Below, piece after piece: positions 29,026 through 42,518 of a DNA stretch of 64,000 nucleotides. Under the pieces are notes generated by a model that saw only the letters and a program-made list of their open reading frames with translations, did no database searches and was not told the DNA's origin. Positions within the stretch are counted from its first letter, which is position 1; the number at the start of each line of letters is the position of its first letter. A program made the translations under genes and the position numbers. The DNA is from Synchiropus splendidus. Its lineage: Eukaryota > Chordata > Actinopteri > Syngnathiformes > Callionymidae. The stretch covers positions 3,479,501 to 3,543,500 of the forward strand of contig NC_071340.1 in NCBI RefSeq assembly GCF_027744825.2. The letters run 5' to 3'.

Positions 29026-31083
29026 TCAGAACCCGAAAGGTTTGGTTGTCCCATCCGAAAATAATCGCCTCTTATCGTACACGACCCGGAGTTTTTTAAT
29101 AACTGATCTGTTTTTTACTGCGATGTTCTTTTTATCCCTCTCAATGTTGTGTTGGCAGGTCTCAAGCACCCCATCAGGTGAATTCTGCAAATAGCCCTCT
29201 ACAAGATCTCTGACGGAGTCAAAGTTTATCCGCTGACAAGATTCTTTTGTTTGCGTGATACCTTTAACTTTCATCACAACCATCTTCTGTCCTTTGGTCC
29301 TATAAGCATACGTCTTAGGACCCGCCGAAACAATGTCCTCGATGCTATCCCCATCGAGTTCATCAGTCAGATCACCGAGATAGTTGCCTAATTTTAAAGG
29401 TGTCTCGCCGTCTTTCACAACATATATCAAGCTGTCTGGGTCAACGTAGAGAACATTCTCCTGCAATTTCTCCATGTAACTGTACAACTTCAGACGAGCA
29501 TAAGCAGTGGTAAAAGCTCAGATAAAAACATTGCTGCTTTTACCAGGAGGGTAGAGACCATTGTAACGCCACTGGATCACAACTTTTTTCTCATCCAGCA
29601 CGTTAAAGTAGCTGACCTCGTATTTCCCTGAAAACATGAAACTGAAAAACTCGTTGGGGTCTGACACTACAGAAACCTGAGACATGTTCACTCTCTGACA
29701 AAACTTTCCCCAAAGGCTATTAAGACAAGCCTTAGCCACCTGTCTCTTTGCTGGGTTGTGACAAACCCTGCAACAGTCGTCACAAGTTACCGGGTCTGGG
29801 ACCTCTGTAGGGCAAACAGGATCGTGAGCTTTGCATATGTGTTTTGATTTATCTTCATACCCCCTATGACAGCTGACGCAAAAGTAACGTGTTCCTAACA
29901 AACCTTTAGGGTTCTTCACCCCGTAATAGTGTCCCTGAAGTAGAAACAAGAATAAGGGCTCCGAACCATCAGCAAAACCGGTGGCATAATGCGCTAATGG
30001 CTGGTTTGCTGTCGTTTTATTAAACACAACAATTTTACGCCTCACTATCCGTTCAAACAGGGGTATATCTGTGAATATGATAGGTGCTTGAGAATCTAAA
30101 CCAGCTTTGTTTAATAATTCCCTCCCCAACTCAACACAATCTTGATACGCACGGTTAGGATTAAGGAGACAAGAAAGGCTGATTGCGACGCAAAGCTGCT
30201 TGGTTCCATCACCACCAACTACATAGAGATGTCGTCTTTTTTTAACAAAAATTTCGGCATCCAGCGTCTTCTCGAGCTTGCGTTTCGCGCCTCCTCGAGG
30301 GATATGTACAATTCGGACCGTTAATTCAATTCTCTTACCCATAGCGATGACTCTGTCAGATTGCACTGTGTTGCTAAGGAGGTCCTCAAAAGCAGGGTAG
30401 ATATTTCCACCGTCGCCTTCAACCACAACATTAACGTGTTCTTGAACATCTTCACCTACCACTTCAAGCTGAACCACATCCTCTCGATCTGCCAGTCTCT
30501 GCGCTTCAACAGCCAACTCCCTGACCTGTTGCATCCAACCTCTGTAGAAAGTAGCTAAATCAGGAGTGTCCGGTACAGCAGGACGTGTTAGCACCCTTCT
30601 TATCCTATCGGTGTTAAAAGGCTCTATGACTTCTGATTCAATACCGGTACCTCTAATACAACATCCTTCCTGAAGCGAATCACCGTCATCATCAACATTG
30701 TCATCGCTACAGTTAGAGTCAGACACATCTACCAGAGGGTCAAGAGCAGTTGTCCCTGAATCAGTCGTCTGCAGATTATCAACAAACCTTTCTAACCAAT
30801 CGCCATTGTCTAAAGAGGTATCAGCCCTACCCTCACGAGATGATGCAGGAACCATATTTAAAATTCGGTTATCCTCTCTCTCGCCGAAAAAAATTGACTC
30901 CATGTTTTCATTTATACTCGGATCATAGACCTGCACTACATCCTCCTCAGACACATTCTCAAACAAGTGAGACAGAAACATACGTGTTGGTGAAGCACTC
31001 TGGTCAATGAGGTGTGGTGTAGTGTCCTGGTTGTGTGTGGATTCAGGGTCAGAACCGGAAGGAAAACCATCATGGTTGGCCAT
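29026..31083 (-). pseudogene. polB: polB with large internal in-frame deletion
   Basis: Compared with copy 1, 1,986 bp (662 codons) are missing, joining the Cys-rich region directly to the motif B region at about 29,766. The deletion removes all exonuclease motifs, the endonuclease-like insert and motif A. A five-base TTTGT identity is present at both breakpoints in copy 1 (4113-4117 and 6099-6103). The frame stays open across the join and then meets a single TGA (29,518-29,520), after which the original frame continues to the normal end. Motif C reads D-P-D-S instead of D-T-D-S. Confidence 0.95.
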
Positions 31084-31295
31084 AGCGTAATAACAATAAT
31101 AACAATAACAATAAAATAATAATTAAAAAACATTTAATAAACAAAACAACAGTCTCAAAACACAATCACCCGCGATGCAACAGCGACCTCAAAACACAAT
31201 CACCCGCAGTGCAACAGCAACCTCAAACCGTAATCACCCAGCACTGCTTTTAAATAATGAGGATCCAAATGGACCTTACTGGGGTCGAACTTCAG

Positions 31296-31947
31296 TCAGA
31301 TCAGTCCACGACGTCTGTTACCACCAGGTCCTTGTTGTTTTAGGAGTCTCAGAACTTCAGACACCAGCGCTTTATTCGTGACGTCCTTAAAGATGAGTTC
31401 TGTAACGATTATCATAATATTTAAGACACATGCATCCCTGCTGATTACTCGTTGAAATGGTTGTTAATCTTACCTTCACGTATATTTCTCGCCGAACGGC
31501 GGTATTTACGTGCTTGACGCGCTTGACGTGCTAGACGACGACTCTGTATTTCACTCTGATGAAGACGACGTTCAAGCGTACGTACTCTGAATTCAAGCTG
31601 TTGTTTTACAGCCGTTGCATCATGGAACGCTAATAGGGTCGGCGACACTGGAGCGTGGGGTCTGTCTTGGGTAGCTGTGACAGAGCGCTCGGGGGCAGGG
31701 GGTAGAGGCAGGGTTTGGTCAGGGGGTGATGCGGCGCAAGTCGACGTTGGTGTCCGGGGTGCTATCCGCGGGTTGTCTGTGGTTGCTGGCGGTGCTGATG
31801 GTGGCGGCGACGGTGGCTGTGGAGGTGCGGATTGCCCAGATGCCGACGTCGAGTCTTCAGTAGGGAACGATCCGGATAGTAGATCCAGAGGTACTGCGGA
31901 AACCAGCGTCGATGTCTCCCACAAAGGCCAAGACCCAGGAGGGAGAG
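31296..31947 (-). CDS. Left-arm spliced gene, last two exons (6 and 7) of copy 2
   Basis: Exon 6 (31,947-31,474, 474 nt) and exon 7 (31,399-31,296, 104 nt) keep canonical splice sites and an open frame equal to copy 1. The Pro-rich region is about 14 codons longer; the Arg-rich helical C-terminus is well conserved. The junction codon into exon 6 would be GCT rather than GAT. Upstream exons lie in the amplified region to 59,179. Short repeats similar to 2597-2725 lie at about 31,150-31,235, between exon 7 and polB. Confidence 0.65.
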
Positions 31948-32342
31948 CTGAAACAGAATTTTGACAACAATACAAATGTAAATACAATCTAGAAGCAAGA
32001 CCTCGGATAGCAGTTAACAATAATTAATGATATTAATATAAACAGAGTAGTATGAAAATAACCCTAGTACAATATGAAAAAATACGACCTGCGGAAAAAC
32101 AAAATTACGTAATCATATAACCGGTGTTGAGCCGTGTTGTTTTCTAGCGATGGCTATAATAAAACAACAACACGTGTAGCATACATATCAATACTCATGG
32201 ACAAAACCATCATCACAACAGAAGCATATCCTAAAGAGCGTTAAAAATAAATAAATAAAAAACTCAATGTATGGACCTACTCAGGACCGTCATTTAAAGC
32301 ATAAAAACAAATAGCAAATCACGAATCATTAGTGTATAAGAA

Positions 32343-32345
<3 letters not shown>
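31948..32345. other. Intron upstream of exon 6, no separate gene
   Basis: AT-rich sequence matching 1,557-1,930 of copy 1 in reverse. No independent feature is supported. Confidence 0.7.

Positions 32346-32413
<68 letters not shown>
32346..32413. repeat. (TA)n microsatellite
   Basis: Pure TA run of about 68 bp at the edge of the first 50-bp array. Confidence 0.95.
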
Positions 32414-32416
<3 letters not shown>

Positions 32417-32439
32417 TATAGTATAATACATAGTGTATA

Positions 32440-32838
32440 TGTATTAAAGCACATTACAATTACCTCTAGTGGTCATCATCGTTAAAGCACAGTGTAAATA
32501 GCAATCGCGACCTCTAGTGACCGCCGTCGTTAAAGCATAGTGTTAATAGTAATTGCGACCTCTAGCGACCGGTGACGTTAAAGCATAGTGCAAATAGTAA
32601 TCATGACCTCTAGTGGTCAACGTCGTTAAAGCATAGTGTAAATAGTAATCACGACCTCTAGTGGCCGCAGTCATTAAAGCATAGTGTTAATAGTAATTGC
32701 GACCTCTAGCGACCAGTGACGTTAAAGCATAGTGCAAATAGTAATCGTGACCTCTAGTGGTCATCGTCGTTAAAGCATAGCGTAAATAGTAATCGCGACC
32801 TCTAGTGGCCGGCGCCGTTAAAGCATAGTAGTAAAATC
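32440..32838. repeat. 50-bp minisatellite array, 8 units, copy 2 proximal
   Basis: Units contain GTTAAAGCATAGTG, AATAGTAATC and CGACCTCTAG. These are closer to the copy 1 units than to the distal arrays, so this array is probably the ancestral position. Confidence 0.9.
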
Positions 32839-32989
32839 ACAATGTTGTTTAGCAGTAACAGTTACCCAAACACCTTCAATAATAAAATTACGCTATCTAA
32901 AAGCATAAAGCCGGAACATAGATAAACCACATTACAGATAACAGGCACCTTGATGCTCTAACACAACGAATTGCAGACACATCATTAAA

Positions 32990-33044
<55 letters not shown>

Positions 33045-33472
33045 ATAGCGAACATACAGCCATTCAGCTGATACTGAACGGTAGAGATGTGTTGAAAAAA
33101 AATTGGAGATTTACATCTTACCAAACGGTGGTGGTGGCGTTGAAGCGACAGGCAGAAGGTGTGGCGTGTATTTCTCAAACAAGTTCAAATTATCTGTTTA
33201 AAAGCATTTTGAAAAAATGGTGCATGAGTTGGGTAGCTGTGTCGTTTGAACTATTAGTGAAGACTAAAAAGTGTTTTCTTTCTACTGTTTTATCTTTAAG
33301 AAATGTTTCAAGAATGAAAAACTTCTTCATAAGATGTTAAATAACTTCAAAAATGTTTAAACCCAAAATAATATTGTAGCTACTAACGTGTTTTGATTAT
33401 TTAGCCTACAATGCAGAAACAGTTCAAACATTGACTAATGCTGAAAACTAAAAGTATTTCTTTCTTTTTGTT
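32839..33472 (-). repeat. Truncated exon 5 joined to duplicated upstream-arm sequence
   Basis: A (CA)n tract (32,993-33,041) is followed by the exon 5 donor and 44 nt of exon 5 (33,122-33,165). That then joins sequence otherwise found upstream of exon 1 (33,166-33,470, matching 56,906-57,200 and 59,625-59,930). This marks one recombination junction of the amplification. Confidence 0.8.
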
Positions 33473-34991
33473 TTGGTGTCCGGGGCGATGTCCGCGGCTT
33501 GTCTGTGGTTGCTGGCGGTGCTGATGGTGTCGGCGACGGTGGCTGTGGAGGTGCGGATAGCCCAGATGCCGACGTCGAGTCTTCAGCAGGGAACGGTCCG
33601 GATAGTAGATCCAGAGGTACTGAGGAAACCGGCGCCGATGTCTCCCACAAAGGCCATGACCCAGAGGGGAGAGCTGAAACAGAATACCGACAACAATACA
33701 AATGTAAATACAATCTAGAAGCAAGACCTCGGATAGCAGTTAATATGATATTAATATAAACAGAGTGTAAATGTAGGGATCTACTAAGGATCAACATTTA
33801 AAGCGTAAAAACAAATAGTAAATCACTAGTGTATACTGTCATTAAACCACATTACAATTAATAAAATCACGACCTCTAGTGGACGCCGTCTTTTAACCAC
33901 ATTACAGTTAGTAAAATCACGACCTCTAGTGGCCGCCGTCGTTAAAGCACATTACAATTAGTAAAATCACGACCTCTAGCGGCCGCCGTCGTTACAGCAC
34001 ATTACAGTTAGTAAAATCACGACCTCTAGCGGCCGCTGTCGTTAAAGCACATTACAATTAGTAAAATCACGACCTCTAGTGGCCGCCGTCATTAAAGCAC
34101 ATTACAATTAGTAAAATCACGACCTCTAGTGGACGCCGTCGTTAAACCACATTTCAATTGGTAAAATCACGACCTCTAGTGGCCGCCGTCGTTAAAGCAC
34201 ATTACAATTAGTAAAATCACGACCTCTAGCGGCCGCCGTCGTTAAACCACATTACAGTTAGTAAAATCACGACCTCTAGTGGACGCCGTCATTAAACCAC
34301 ATTACAGTTAGTAAAATCACGACCTCTAGCGGCCGCTGTCGTTAAAGCACATTACAATTGGTAAAATCACGACCTCTAGTGGCCGCCGTCGTTAAAGCAC
34401 ATTACAGTTAGTAAAATCACGACCTCTAGTGGCCGCCGTCGTTAAAGCACATTACAATTAGTAAAATCACGACCTCTAGCGGCCGCCGTCGTTAAAGCAC
34501 ATTGCAGTTAGTAAAATCACGACCTCCAGCGGCCGGCGTCGTTAAAGCTAATTACAGTTAGTAAAATCACGACCTCTAGCGGCCGCCGTCGTTAAAGCAC
34601 ATTACAATTAGTGAAATCACGACCTCTAGTGGCCGCCGTCGTTAAAGCACATTACAGTTAGTAAAATCACGACCTCTAGTGGCCGCCGTCGTTAAAGCAT
34701 AGTGTAAATTAGTAATCCCGACCTCTAGTGGTCGCCATCGTTAAAGCATAGTGTGAAATAGTAATCGCGACCTCTAGTGTCCGTCGTCGTTAAAGCATAG
34801 TAGTAAAATCACAATGACGCTTAGCAGCAACAGTTACTCAAACACCTTCAATAGTAAAATGACACCGTCTAAAAGCACATAGCCGGAACATAGACAAACC
34901 GCATTACAGATAAAACACACAAACACACGCACACACACACCCACGCACGCACGTACGCGCACACACACACAAGTATTTCTTTCTTTTTGTT
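33473..34991 (-). repeat. Amplified cassette 1: truncated exon 6 + 50-bp array
   Basis: Truncated exon 6 occupies 33,473-33,673, with acceptor kept and frame open. The array spans about 33,838-34,810 (about 19 units). It is followed by the unique tail and (CA)n to 34,972. No exons 5-3. Confidence 0.85.
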
Positions 34992-37230
34992 TTGGTATCC
35001 GGGGCGATGTCCGCGACTTGTCTGTGGTTGCTGGCGGTGCTGATGGTGTCGGCGACGGTTGCTGTGGAGGTGCGGATAGCCCAGATGCCGACGTCGAGTC
35101 TTCAGCAGGGAACGGTCGGGATAGTAGATCCAGAGGTACTGAGGAAACCGGCGTCGATGTCTCCCACAAAGGCCAAGACCCAGAGGGGAGAGCTGAAACA
35201 GAATACCGACAACAACACAAATGTAAATACAATCTAGAAGCAAGACCTCGGATAGCAGTTAATATGATATTAATATAAACAGAGTGTAAATGTAGGGATC
35301 TACTAAGGATCAACATTTAAAGCGTAAAAACAAATAGTAAATCACTAGTGTATACTCTCATTAAACCACTTTACAATAAGTAAAATCACGACCTCTAGTG
35401 GACGCCGTCGTTAAACCACATTACAGTTAGTAAAATCACGACCTCTAGTGGCCGCCGTCGTTAAACCACATTACAGTTAGTAAAATCACGACCTCTAGTG
35501 GACGCCGTCGTTAAACCACATTACAATTAGTAAAATCACGACCTCTAGCGGCCGCCGTCGTTAAACCACATTACAGTTAGTAAAATCACGACCTCTAGTG
35601 GACGCCGTCGTTAAACCACATTACAATTAGTAAAATCACGACCTCTAGTGGCCGCCGTCGTTAAAGCACATTACATTTAGTAAAATCACGACCTCTAGTG
35701 GCCGCCGTCGTTAAAGCACATTACAATTAGTAAAATCACGACCTCTAGTGGCCGCCGTCGTTAAAGCACATTACAATTAGTAAAATTACGACCTCTAGTG
35801 GCCGCCGTCGTTAAAGCACATTACAGTTAGTAAAATCACGACCTCTAGCGTCCGCTGTCGTTAAAGCACATTACAATTAGGAAAATCACGACCTCTAGTG
35901 GCCGCCCTCATTAAAGCACATTACAGTTAGTAAAATCACGACCTCTAGTGGCCGCCGTCGTTAAAGCACATTACAGTTAGTAAAATCACGACCTCTAGTG
36001 GCCGCCGTCGTTAAAGCACATTACAATTAGTAAAATCCCGACCTCTAGCGGCCGCCGTCGTTAAAGCACATTACAATTAGTAAAATCACGACCTCTAGTG
36101 GCCGCCGTCGTTAAAGCACATTACAGTTAGTAAAATCACGACCTCTATTGGCCGCCGTCGTTAAAGCACATTACAATTAGTAAAATCACGACCTCTAGCG
36201 GCCGCCGTCGTTAAAGCACATTACATTTAGTAAAATCACGACCTCTAGCGGCCGCCGTCGTTAAAGCACATTACAATTAGTAAAATCACGACCTCTAGTG
36301 GCCGCCGTCGTTAAAGCACATTACAGTTAGTAAAATCATGTCCTCTAGTGGCCGCCGTCGTTAAAGCATAGTGTAAAATAGTAATCCCGACCTCTAGTGG
36401 TCGCCGTCGTTAAGGCACAGTGTGAAATAGTAATCGCGACCTCTAGTGTCCGTCGTCGTTAAAGCATAGTAGTAAAATCACAATGACGCTTAGCAGCAAC
36501 AGTTACTCAAACACCTTCAATAGTAAAATGACACCGTCTAAAAGCACATAGCCGAAACATAGACAAACCGCATTACAGATAAAACACACACACACGCACA
36601 CACACACGCACGCACGCACGCACGCACGTACGCACGTACGCGCACACACACACACACACACACAATAGCGAACATACAACCATTCAACTGATACTGAACG
36701 GTAGAGATGTGTTGAAAAAAATTGAGATTCGTATCTTACCAAACGTTGGTGTTGGTGTTGGTGTTGAAGCGACAGGTAGAAGGTGTGGCGTGCTCGTTGT
36801 CTTTGTATCTGTTTTCATGTGAAAAAATAAATAAATAAATACAGCAGTGAAACGTAAACTATCACTCCAAAATGTTTTTTCCCACCTCCTATCAGCTGAG
36901 GCGTCTGGTGAGTTAAAGAATCAACGAGCGTGTGCCCTACTCCTTCGACCTCTGACTGATCGTCTGTTTTCATACGCACAGGCGTTGAATAAAACAAAAA
37001 ACATAGGTAGTTAAATATAAAATACATCGACAGACTGTGGTTAAAATACTTTTTTTTTATTGAACTGAATGTTTTGCTCTCACCGTTGAACAGTTGGAGC
37101 GACCCGTTCAATGAATGATCAGCATCCACAGGGTCCGGATGACTTCCCGGTCGTGTCTGATTTCCGGGTTCCGGGTGATCTTTTCATGCACACACACACA
37201 CACACACACAAGTATTTCTTTCTTTTTGTT
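34992..37230 (-). repeat. Amplified cassette 2: exon 6', array, exons 5, 4, 3
   Basis: Exon 6' 34,992-35,192; array about 35,358-36,478 (about 22 units); exon 5 36,740-36,808 (69 nt); exon 4 36,886-36,963 (78 nt); exon 3 37,084-37,179 (96 nt). Splice sites and phase-1 frames are kept in each exon. Confidence 0.85.
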
Positions 37231-39406
37231 TTGGTATCCGGGGCGATGTCCGCGGCTTGTCTGTGGTTGCTGGCTGTGCTGATGGTGTCGGCGACGGTGG
37301 CTGTGGAGGTGCGGATAGCCCAGATGCCGACGTCGAGTCTTCAGCAGGGAACGGTCCGGATAGTAGATCCAGAGGTACTGAGGAAACCGGCGTCGATGTC
37401 TCCCACAAAGGCCAAGACCCAGAGGGGAGAGCTGAAACAGAATACCGACAACAGTACAAATGTAAATACAATCTAGAAGCAAGACCTCGGATAGCAGTTA
37501 ATATGATATTAATATAAACAGAGTGTAAATGTAGGGATCTACTAAGGATCAACATTTAAAGCGTAAAAACAAATCGTGAATCACTAGTGTATACTCTCAT
37601 TAAACCACTTTACAATAAGTAAAATCACGACCTCTAGTGGACGCCGTCGTTAAACCACATTACAGTTAGTAAAAACGCGACCTCTAGTGGCCGCCGTCGT
37701 TAAAGCACATTACAGTTAGTAAAATCACGACCTTTGTGGACGCCGTCGTTAAACCACATTACAATTAGTAAAATCACGACCTCTAGCGGCCGCCGTCGTT
37801 AAACCACATTACAGTTAGTTAAATCACGACCTCTAGTGGACGCCGTCGTTAAACCACATTACAATTAGTAAAATCACGACCTCTAGTGGCCGCCGTCGTT
37901 AAAGCACATTACATTTAGTAAAATCACGACCTCTAGTGGCCGCCGTCGTTAAAGCACATTACAATTAGTAAAATCACGACCTCTAGTGGCCGCCGTCGTT
38001 AAAGCACATTAAAATTAGTAAAATCACGACCTCTAGTGGCCGCCGTCGTTAAAGCACATTACAGTTAGTAAAATCCCGACCTCTAGTGGCCGCCGTCGTT
38101 AAAGCACATTACAGTTAGTAAAATCACGACCTCTAGTGGCCGCCGTCGTTAAAGCACATTACAATTAGTAAAATCACGACCTCTAGCGGCCGCCGTCGTT
38201 AAAGCACATTACAATTAGTAAAATCACGACCTCTAGTGGCCGCCGTCGTTAAAGCACATAACAGTTAGTAAAATCACGACCTCTATTGGCCGCCGTCGTT
38301 AAAGCACATTACAATTAGTAAAATCACGACCTCTAGCGGCCGCCGTCGTTAAAGCACATTGCAGTTAGTAAAATCACGACCTCTAGCGGCCGACGTCGTT
38401 AAAGCACATTACAGTTAGTAAAATCACGACCTCTAGCGGCCGCCGTCGTTAAAGCACATTACAATTAGTAAAATCACGACCTCTAGTGGCCGCCGTCGTT
38501 AAAGCACATTACAGTTAGTAAAATCACGACCTCTAGTGGCCGCCGTCGTTAAAGCATAGTGTAAAATAGTAATCCCGACCTCTAGTGGTCGCCGTCGTTA
38601 AGGCACAGTGTGAAATAGTAATCGCGACCTCTAGTGTCCGTCGTCGTTAAAGCATAGTAGTAAAATCACAATGACGCTTAGCAGCAACAGTTACTCAAAC
38701 ACCTTCAATAGTAAAATGACACCGTCTAAAAGCACATAGCCGGAACATAGACAAACCGCATTACAGATAAAACACACACACACGCACACACACACGCACG
38801 CACGCACGTACGCGCACACACACACACACACACACACACAATAGCGAACATACAACCATTCAACTGATACTGAACGGTAGAGATGTGTTGAAAAAAATTG
38901 AGATTCGTATCTTACCAAACGTTGGTGTTGGTGTTGGTGTTGAAGCGACAGGTAGAAGGTGTGGCGTGCTCGTTGTCTTTGTATCTGTTTTCATGTGAAA
39001 AAATAAATAAATAAATACAGCAGTGAAACGTAAACTATCACTCCAAAATGTTTTTTCCCACCTCCTATCAGCTGAGGCGTCTGGTGAGTTAAAGAATCAA
39101 CGAGCGTGTGCCCTACTCCTTCGACCTCTGACTGATCGTCTGTTTTCATACGCACAGGCGTTGAATAAAACAAAAAACATAGGTAGTTAAATATAAAATA
39201 CATCGACAGACTGTGGTTAAAATACTTTTTTTTTATTGAACTGAATGTTTTGCTCTCACCGTTGAACAGTTGGAGCGACCCGTTCAATGAATGATCAGCA
39301 TCCACAGGGTCCGGATGACTTCCCGGTCGTGTCTGATTTCCGGGTTCCGGGTGATCTTTTCATGCACACACACACACACACACACAAGTATTTCTTTCTT
39401 TTCGTT
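37231..39406 (-). repeat. Amplified cassette 3: exon 6', array, exons 5, 4, 3
   Basis: Exon 6' 37,231-37,431; array about 37,595-38,668; exon 5 38,916-38,984; exon 4 39,062-39,139; exon 3 39,260-39,355. From exon 5 to exon 3 it is almost identical to cassette 2, indicating recent duplication. Confidence 0.85.
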
Positions 39407-40471
39407 TTGGTATCCGGGGCGATGTCCGCGGCTTGTCTGTGGTTGCTGGCTGTGCTGATGGTGTCGGCGACGGTGGCTGTGGAGGTGCGGATAGCCCAGA
39501 TGCCGACGTCGAGTCTTCAGCAGGGAACGGTCCGGATAGTAGATCCAGAGGTACTGAGGAAACCGGCGTCGATGTCTCCCACAAAGGCCAAGACCCAGAG
39601 GGGAGAGCTGAAACAGAATACCGACAACAACACAAATGTAAATACAATCTAGAAGCAAGACCTCGGATAGCAGTTAATATGATATTAATATAAACAGAGT
39701 GTAAATGTAGGGATCTACTAAGGATCAACATTTAAAGCGTAAAAACAAATAGTAAATCACTAGTGTATACTCTCATTAAACCACTTTACAATAAGTAAAA
39801 TCACGACCTCTAGTGGACGCCGTCGTTAAACCACATTACAGTTAGTAAAATCGCGACCTCTAGTGGCCGCCGTCGTTAAAGCACATTACAGTTAGTAAAA
39901 TCACGACCTCTAGCGGCCGCCGTCGTTAAACCACATTACAGTTAGTAAAATCACGACCTCTAGTGGACGCCGTCGTTAAACCACATTACAATTAGTAAAA
40001 TCACGACCTCTAGTGGCCGCCGTCGTTAAAGCACATTACATTTAGTAAAATCACGACCTCTAGTGGCCGCCGTCGTTAAAGCACATTACAATTAGTAAAA
40101 TCCCGACCTCTAGTGGCCGCCGTCGTTAAAGCACATTACAATTAGTAAAATCACGACCTCTAGTGGCCGCCGTCGTTAAAGCATAGTGTAAAATAGTAAT
40201 CCCGACCTCTAGTGGTCGCCGTCGTTAAGGCACAGTGTGAAATAGTAATCGCGACCTCTAGTGTCCGTCGTCGTTAAAACATAGTAGTAAAATCACAATG
40301 ACGCTTAGGAGCAACAGTTACTCAAACACCTTCAATAGTAAAATGACACCGTCTAAAAGCACATAGCCGGAACATAGACAAACCGCATTACAGATAAAAC
40401 ACACACACACGCACACACGCACGCACGTACGCGCACACACACACACACACAAGTATTTCTTTCTTTTTGTT
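39407..40471 (-). repeat. Amplified cassette 4: exon 6' + short array
   Basis: Exon 6' 39,407-39,607; array about 39,775-40,295 (about 10 units), then (CA)n joined directly to the next exon 6'. Confidence 0.85.
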
Positions 40472-41910
40472 TTGGTATCCGGGGCGATGTCCGCGGCTTG
40501 TCTGTGGTTGCCGGCGGTGCTGATGGTGTCGGCGACGGTGGCTGTGTAGGTGCGGATAGCCCAGATGCCGACGTCGAGTCTTCAGCAGGGAACGGTCCGG
40601 ATAGTAGATCCAGAGGTACTGAGGAAACCGGCGTCGATGTCTCCCACAAAGGCCAAGACCCAGAGGGGAGAGCTGACACAGAATACCGACAACAACACAA
40701 ATGTAAATACAATCTAGAAGCAAGACCTCGGATAGCAGTTAATATGATATTAATATAAACAGAGTGTAAATGTAGGGATCTACTAAGGATCAACATTTAA
40801 AGCGTAAAAACAAATAGTAAATCACTAGTGTATACTCTCATTAAACCACTTTACAATAAGTAAAATCACGACCTCTAGTGGACGCCGTCGTTAAACCGCA
40901 TTACAGTTAGTAAAATCACGACCTCTAGTGGCCGCCGTCGTTAAAGCACATTACAATTAGTAAAATCACGACCTCTAGTGGCCACCGTCATTAAAGCACA
41001 TTACAATTAGTAAAATTACGACCTCTAGTGGCCGCCGTCGTTAAAGCACATTACAGTTAGTAAAATCACGACCTCTAGCGGCCGCCGTCGTTAAAGCACA
41101 TTACAGTTAGTGAAATCCCGACCTCTAGCGGCCGCTGTCGTTAAAGCACATTACAGTTAGTAAAATCACGACATCTAGTGGCCGCCGTCGTTAAAGCACA
41201 TTACAATTAGTAAAATACCGACCTCTAGTGGCCGCCCTCATTAAAGCACATTACAGTTAGTAAAATCACGACCTCTAGCGTCCGCCGTCGTTAAAGCACA
41301 TTACAATTAGTAAATTCACGACCTCTAGTGGCCGCCCTCATTAAAGCACATTACAGTTAGTAAAATCACGACCTCTAGTGGCCGCCGTCGTTAAAGCACA
41401 TTACAGTTAGTAAAATCACGACCTCTAGTGGCCGCCGTCGTTAAAGCACATTACAATTAGTAAAATCACGACCTCTAGCGGCCGCCGTCGTTAAAGCAGA
41501 TTGCAGTTAGTAAAATCACGACCTCTAGCGGCCGATGTCGTTAAAGCACATTACAGTTAGTAAAATCACCACCTCTAGCGGCCGCCGTCGTTAAAGCACA
41601 TTACAATTAGTAAAATCACGACCTCTAGTGGCCGCCGTCGTTAAAGCACATTACAGTTAGTAAAATCCCGACCTCTAGTGGCCGCCGTCGTTAAAGCATA
41701 GTGTAAATTAGTAATCCCGACCTCTAGTGGTCGCCATCGTTAAAGCATAGTGTGAAATAGTAATCTCGACCTCTAGTGTCCGTCGTCGTTAAAGCATAGT
41801 AGTAAAATCACAATGACGCTTAGCAGCAACAGTTACTCAAACACCTTCAATAGAAAAATGACACCGTCTAAAAGCACATAGCCGGAACATAGACAAACCG
41901 CATTACAGAT

Positions 41911-41954
<44 letters not shown>

Positions 41955-42518
41955 AGCGAACATACAACCATTCAACTGATACTGAACGGTAGAGATGTGT
42001 TGAAAAAAATTGAGATTCGTATCTTACCAAACGTTGGTGTTGGTGTTGGTGTTGAAGCGACAGGTAGAAGGTGTGGCGTGCTCGTTGTCTTTGTATCTGT
42101 TTTCATGTGAAAAAATAAATAAATAAATACAGCAGTGAAACGTAAACTATCACTCCAAAATGTTTTTTCCCACCTCCTATCAACTGAGGCATCTGGTGAG
42201 TTAAAGAATCAACGAGCGGGTGCCCTACTCCTTCGACCTCTGACTGATCGTCTGTTTTCATACGCAGAGGTGTTGAATAAAACAAAAAACATAGGTAGTT
42301 AAATATAAAATACATCGACAGACTGTGGTTAAAATACTTTTTTTTTATTGAACTGAATGTTTTGCTCTCACCGTTGAACAGTTGGAGCGACCCGTTCAAT
42401 GAATGATCAGCATCCACAGGGTCCGGATGACTTCCCGGTCGTGTCTGATTTCCGGGTTCCGGGTGATCTTTTCATGCACACACACACACACACACACAAG
42501 TATTTCTTTCTTTTTGTT
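40472..42518 (-). repeat. Amplified cassette 5: exon 6', array, exons 5, 4, 3
   Basis: Exon 6' 40,472-40,672 (acceptor TGTCAG); array about 40,850-41,800; exon 5 42,028-42,096; exon 4 42,174-42,251; exon 3 42,372-42,467. Confidence 0.85.
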
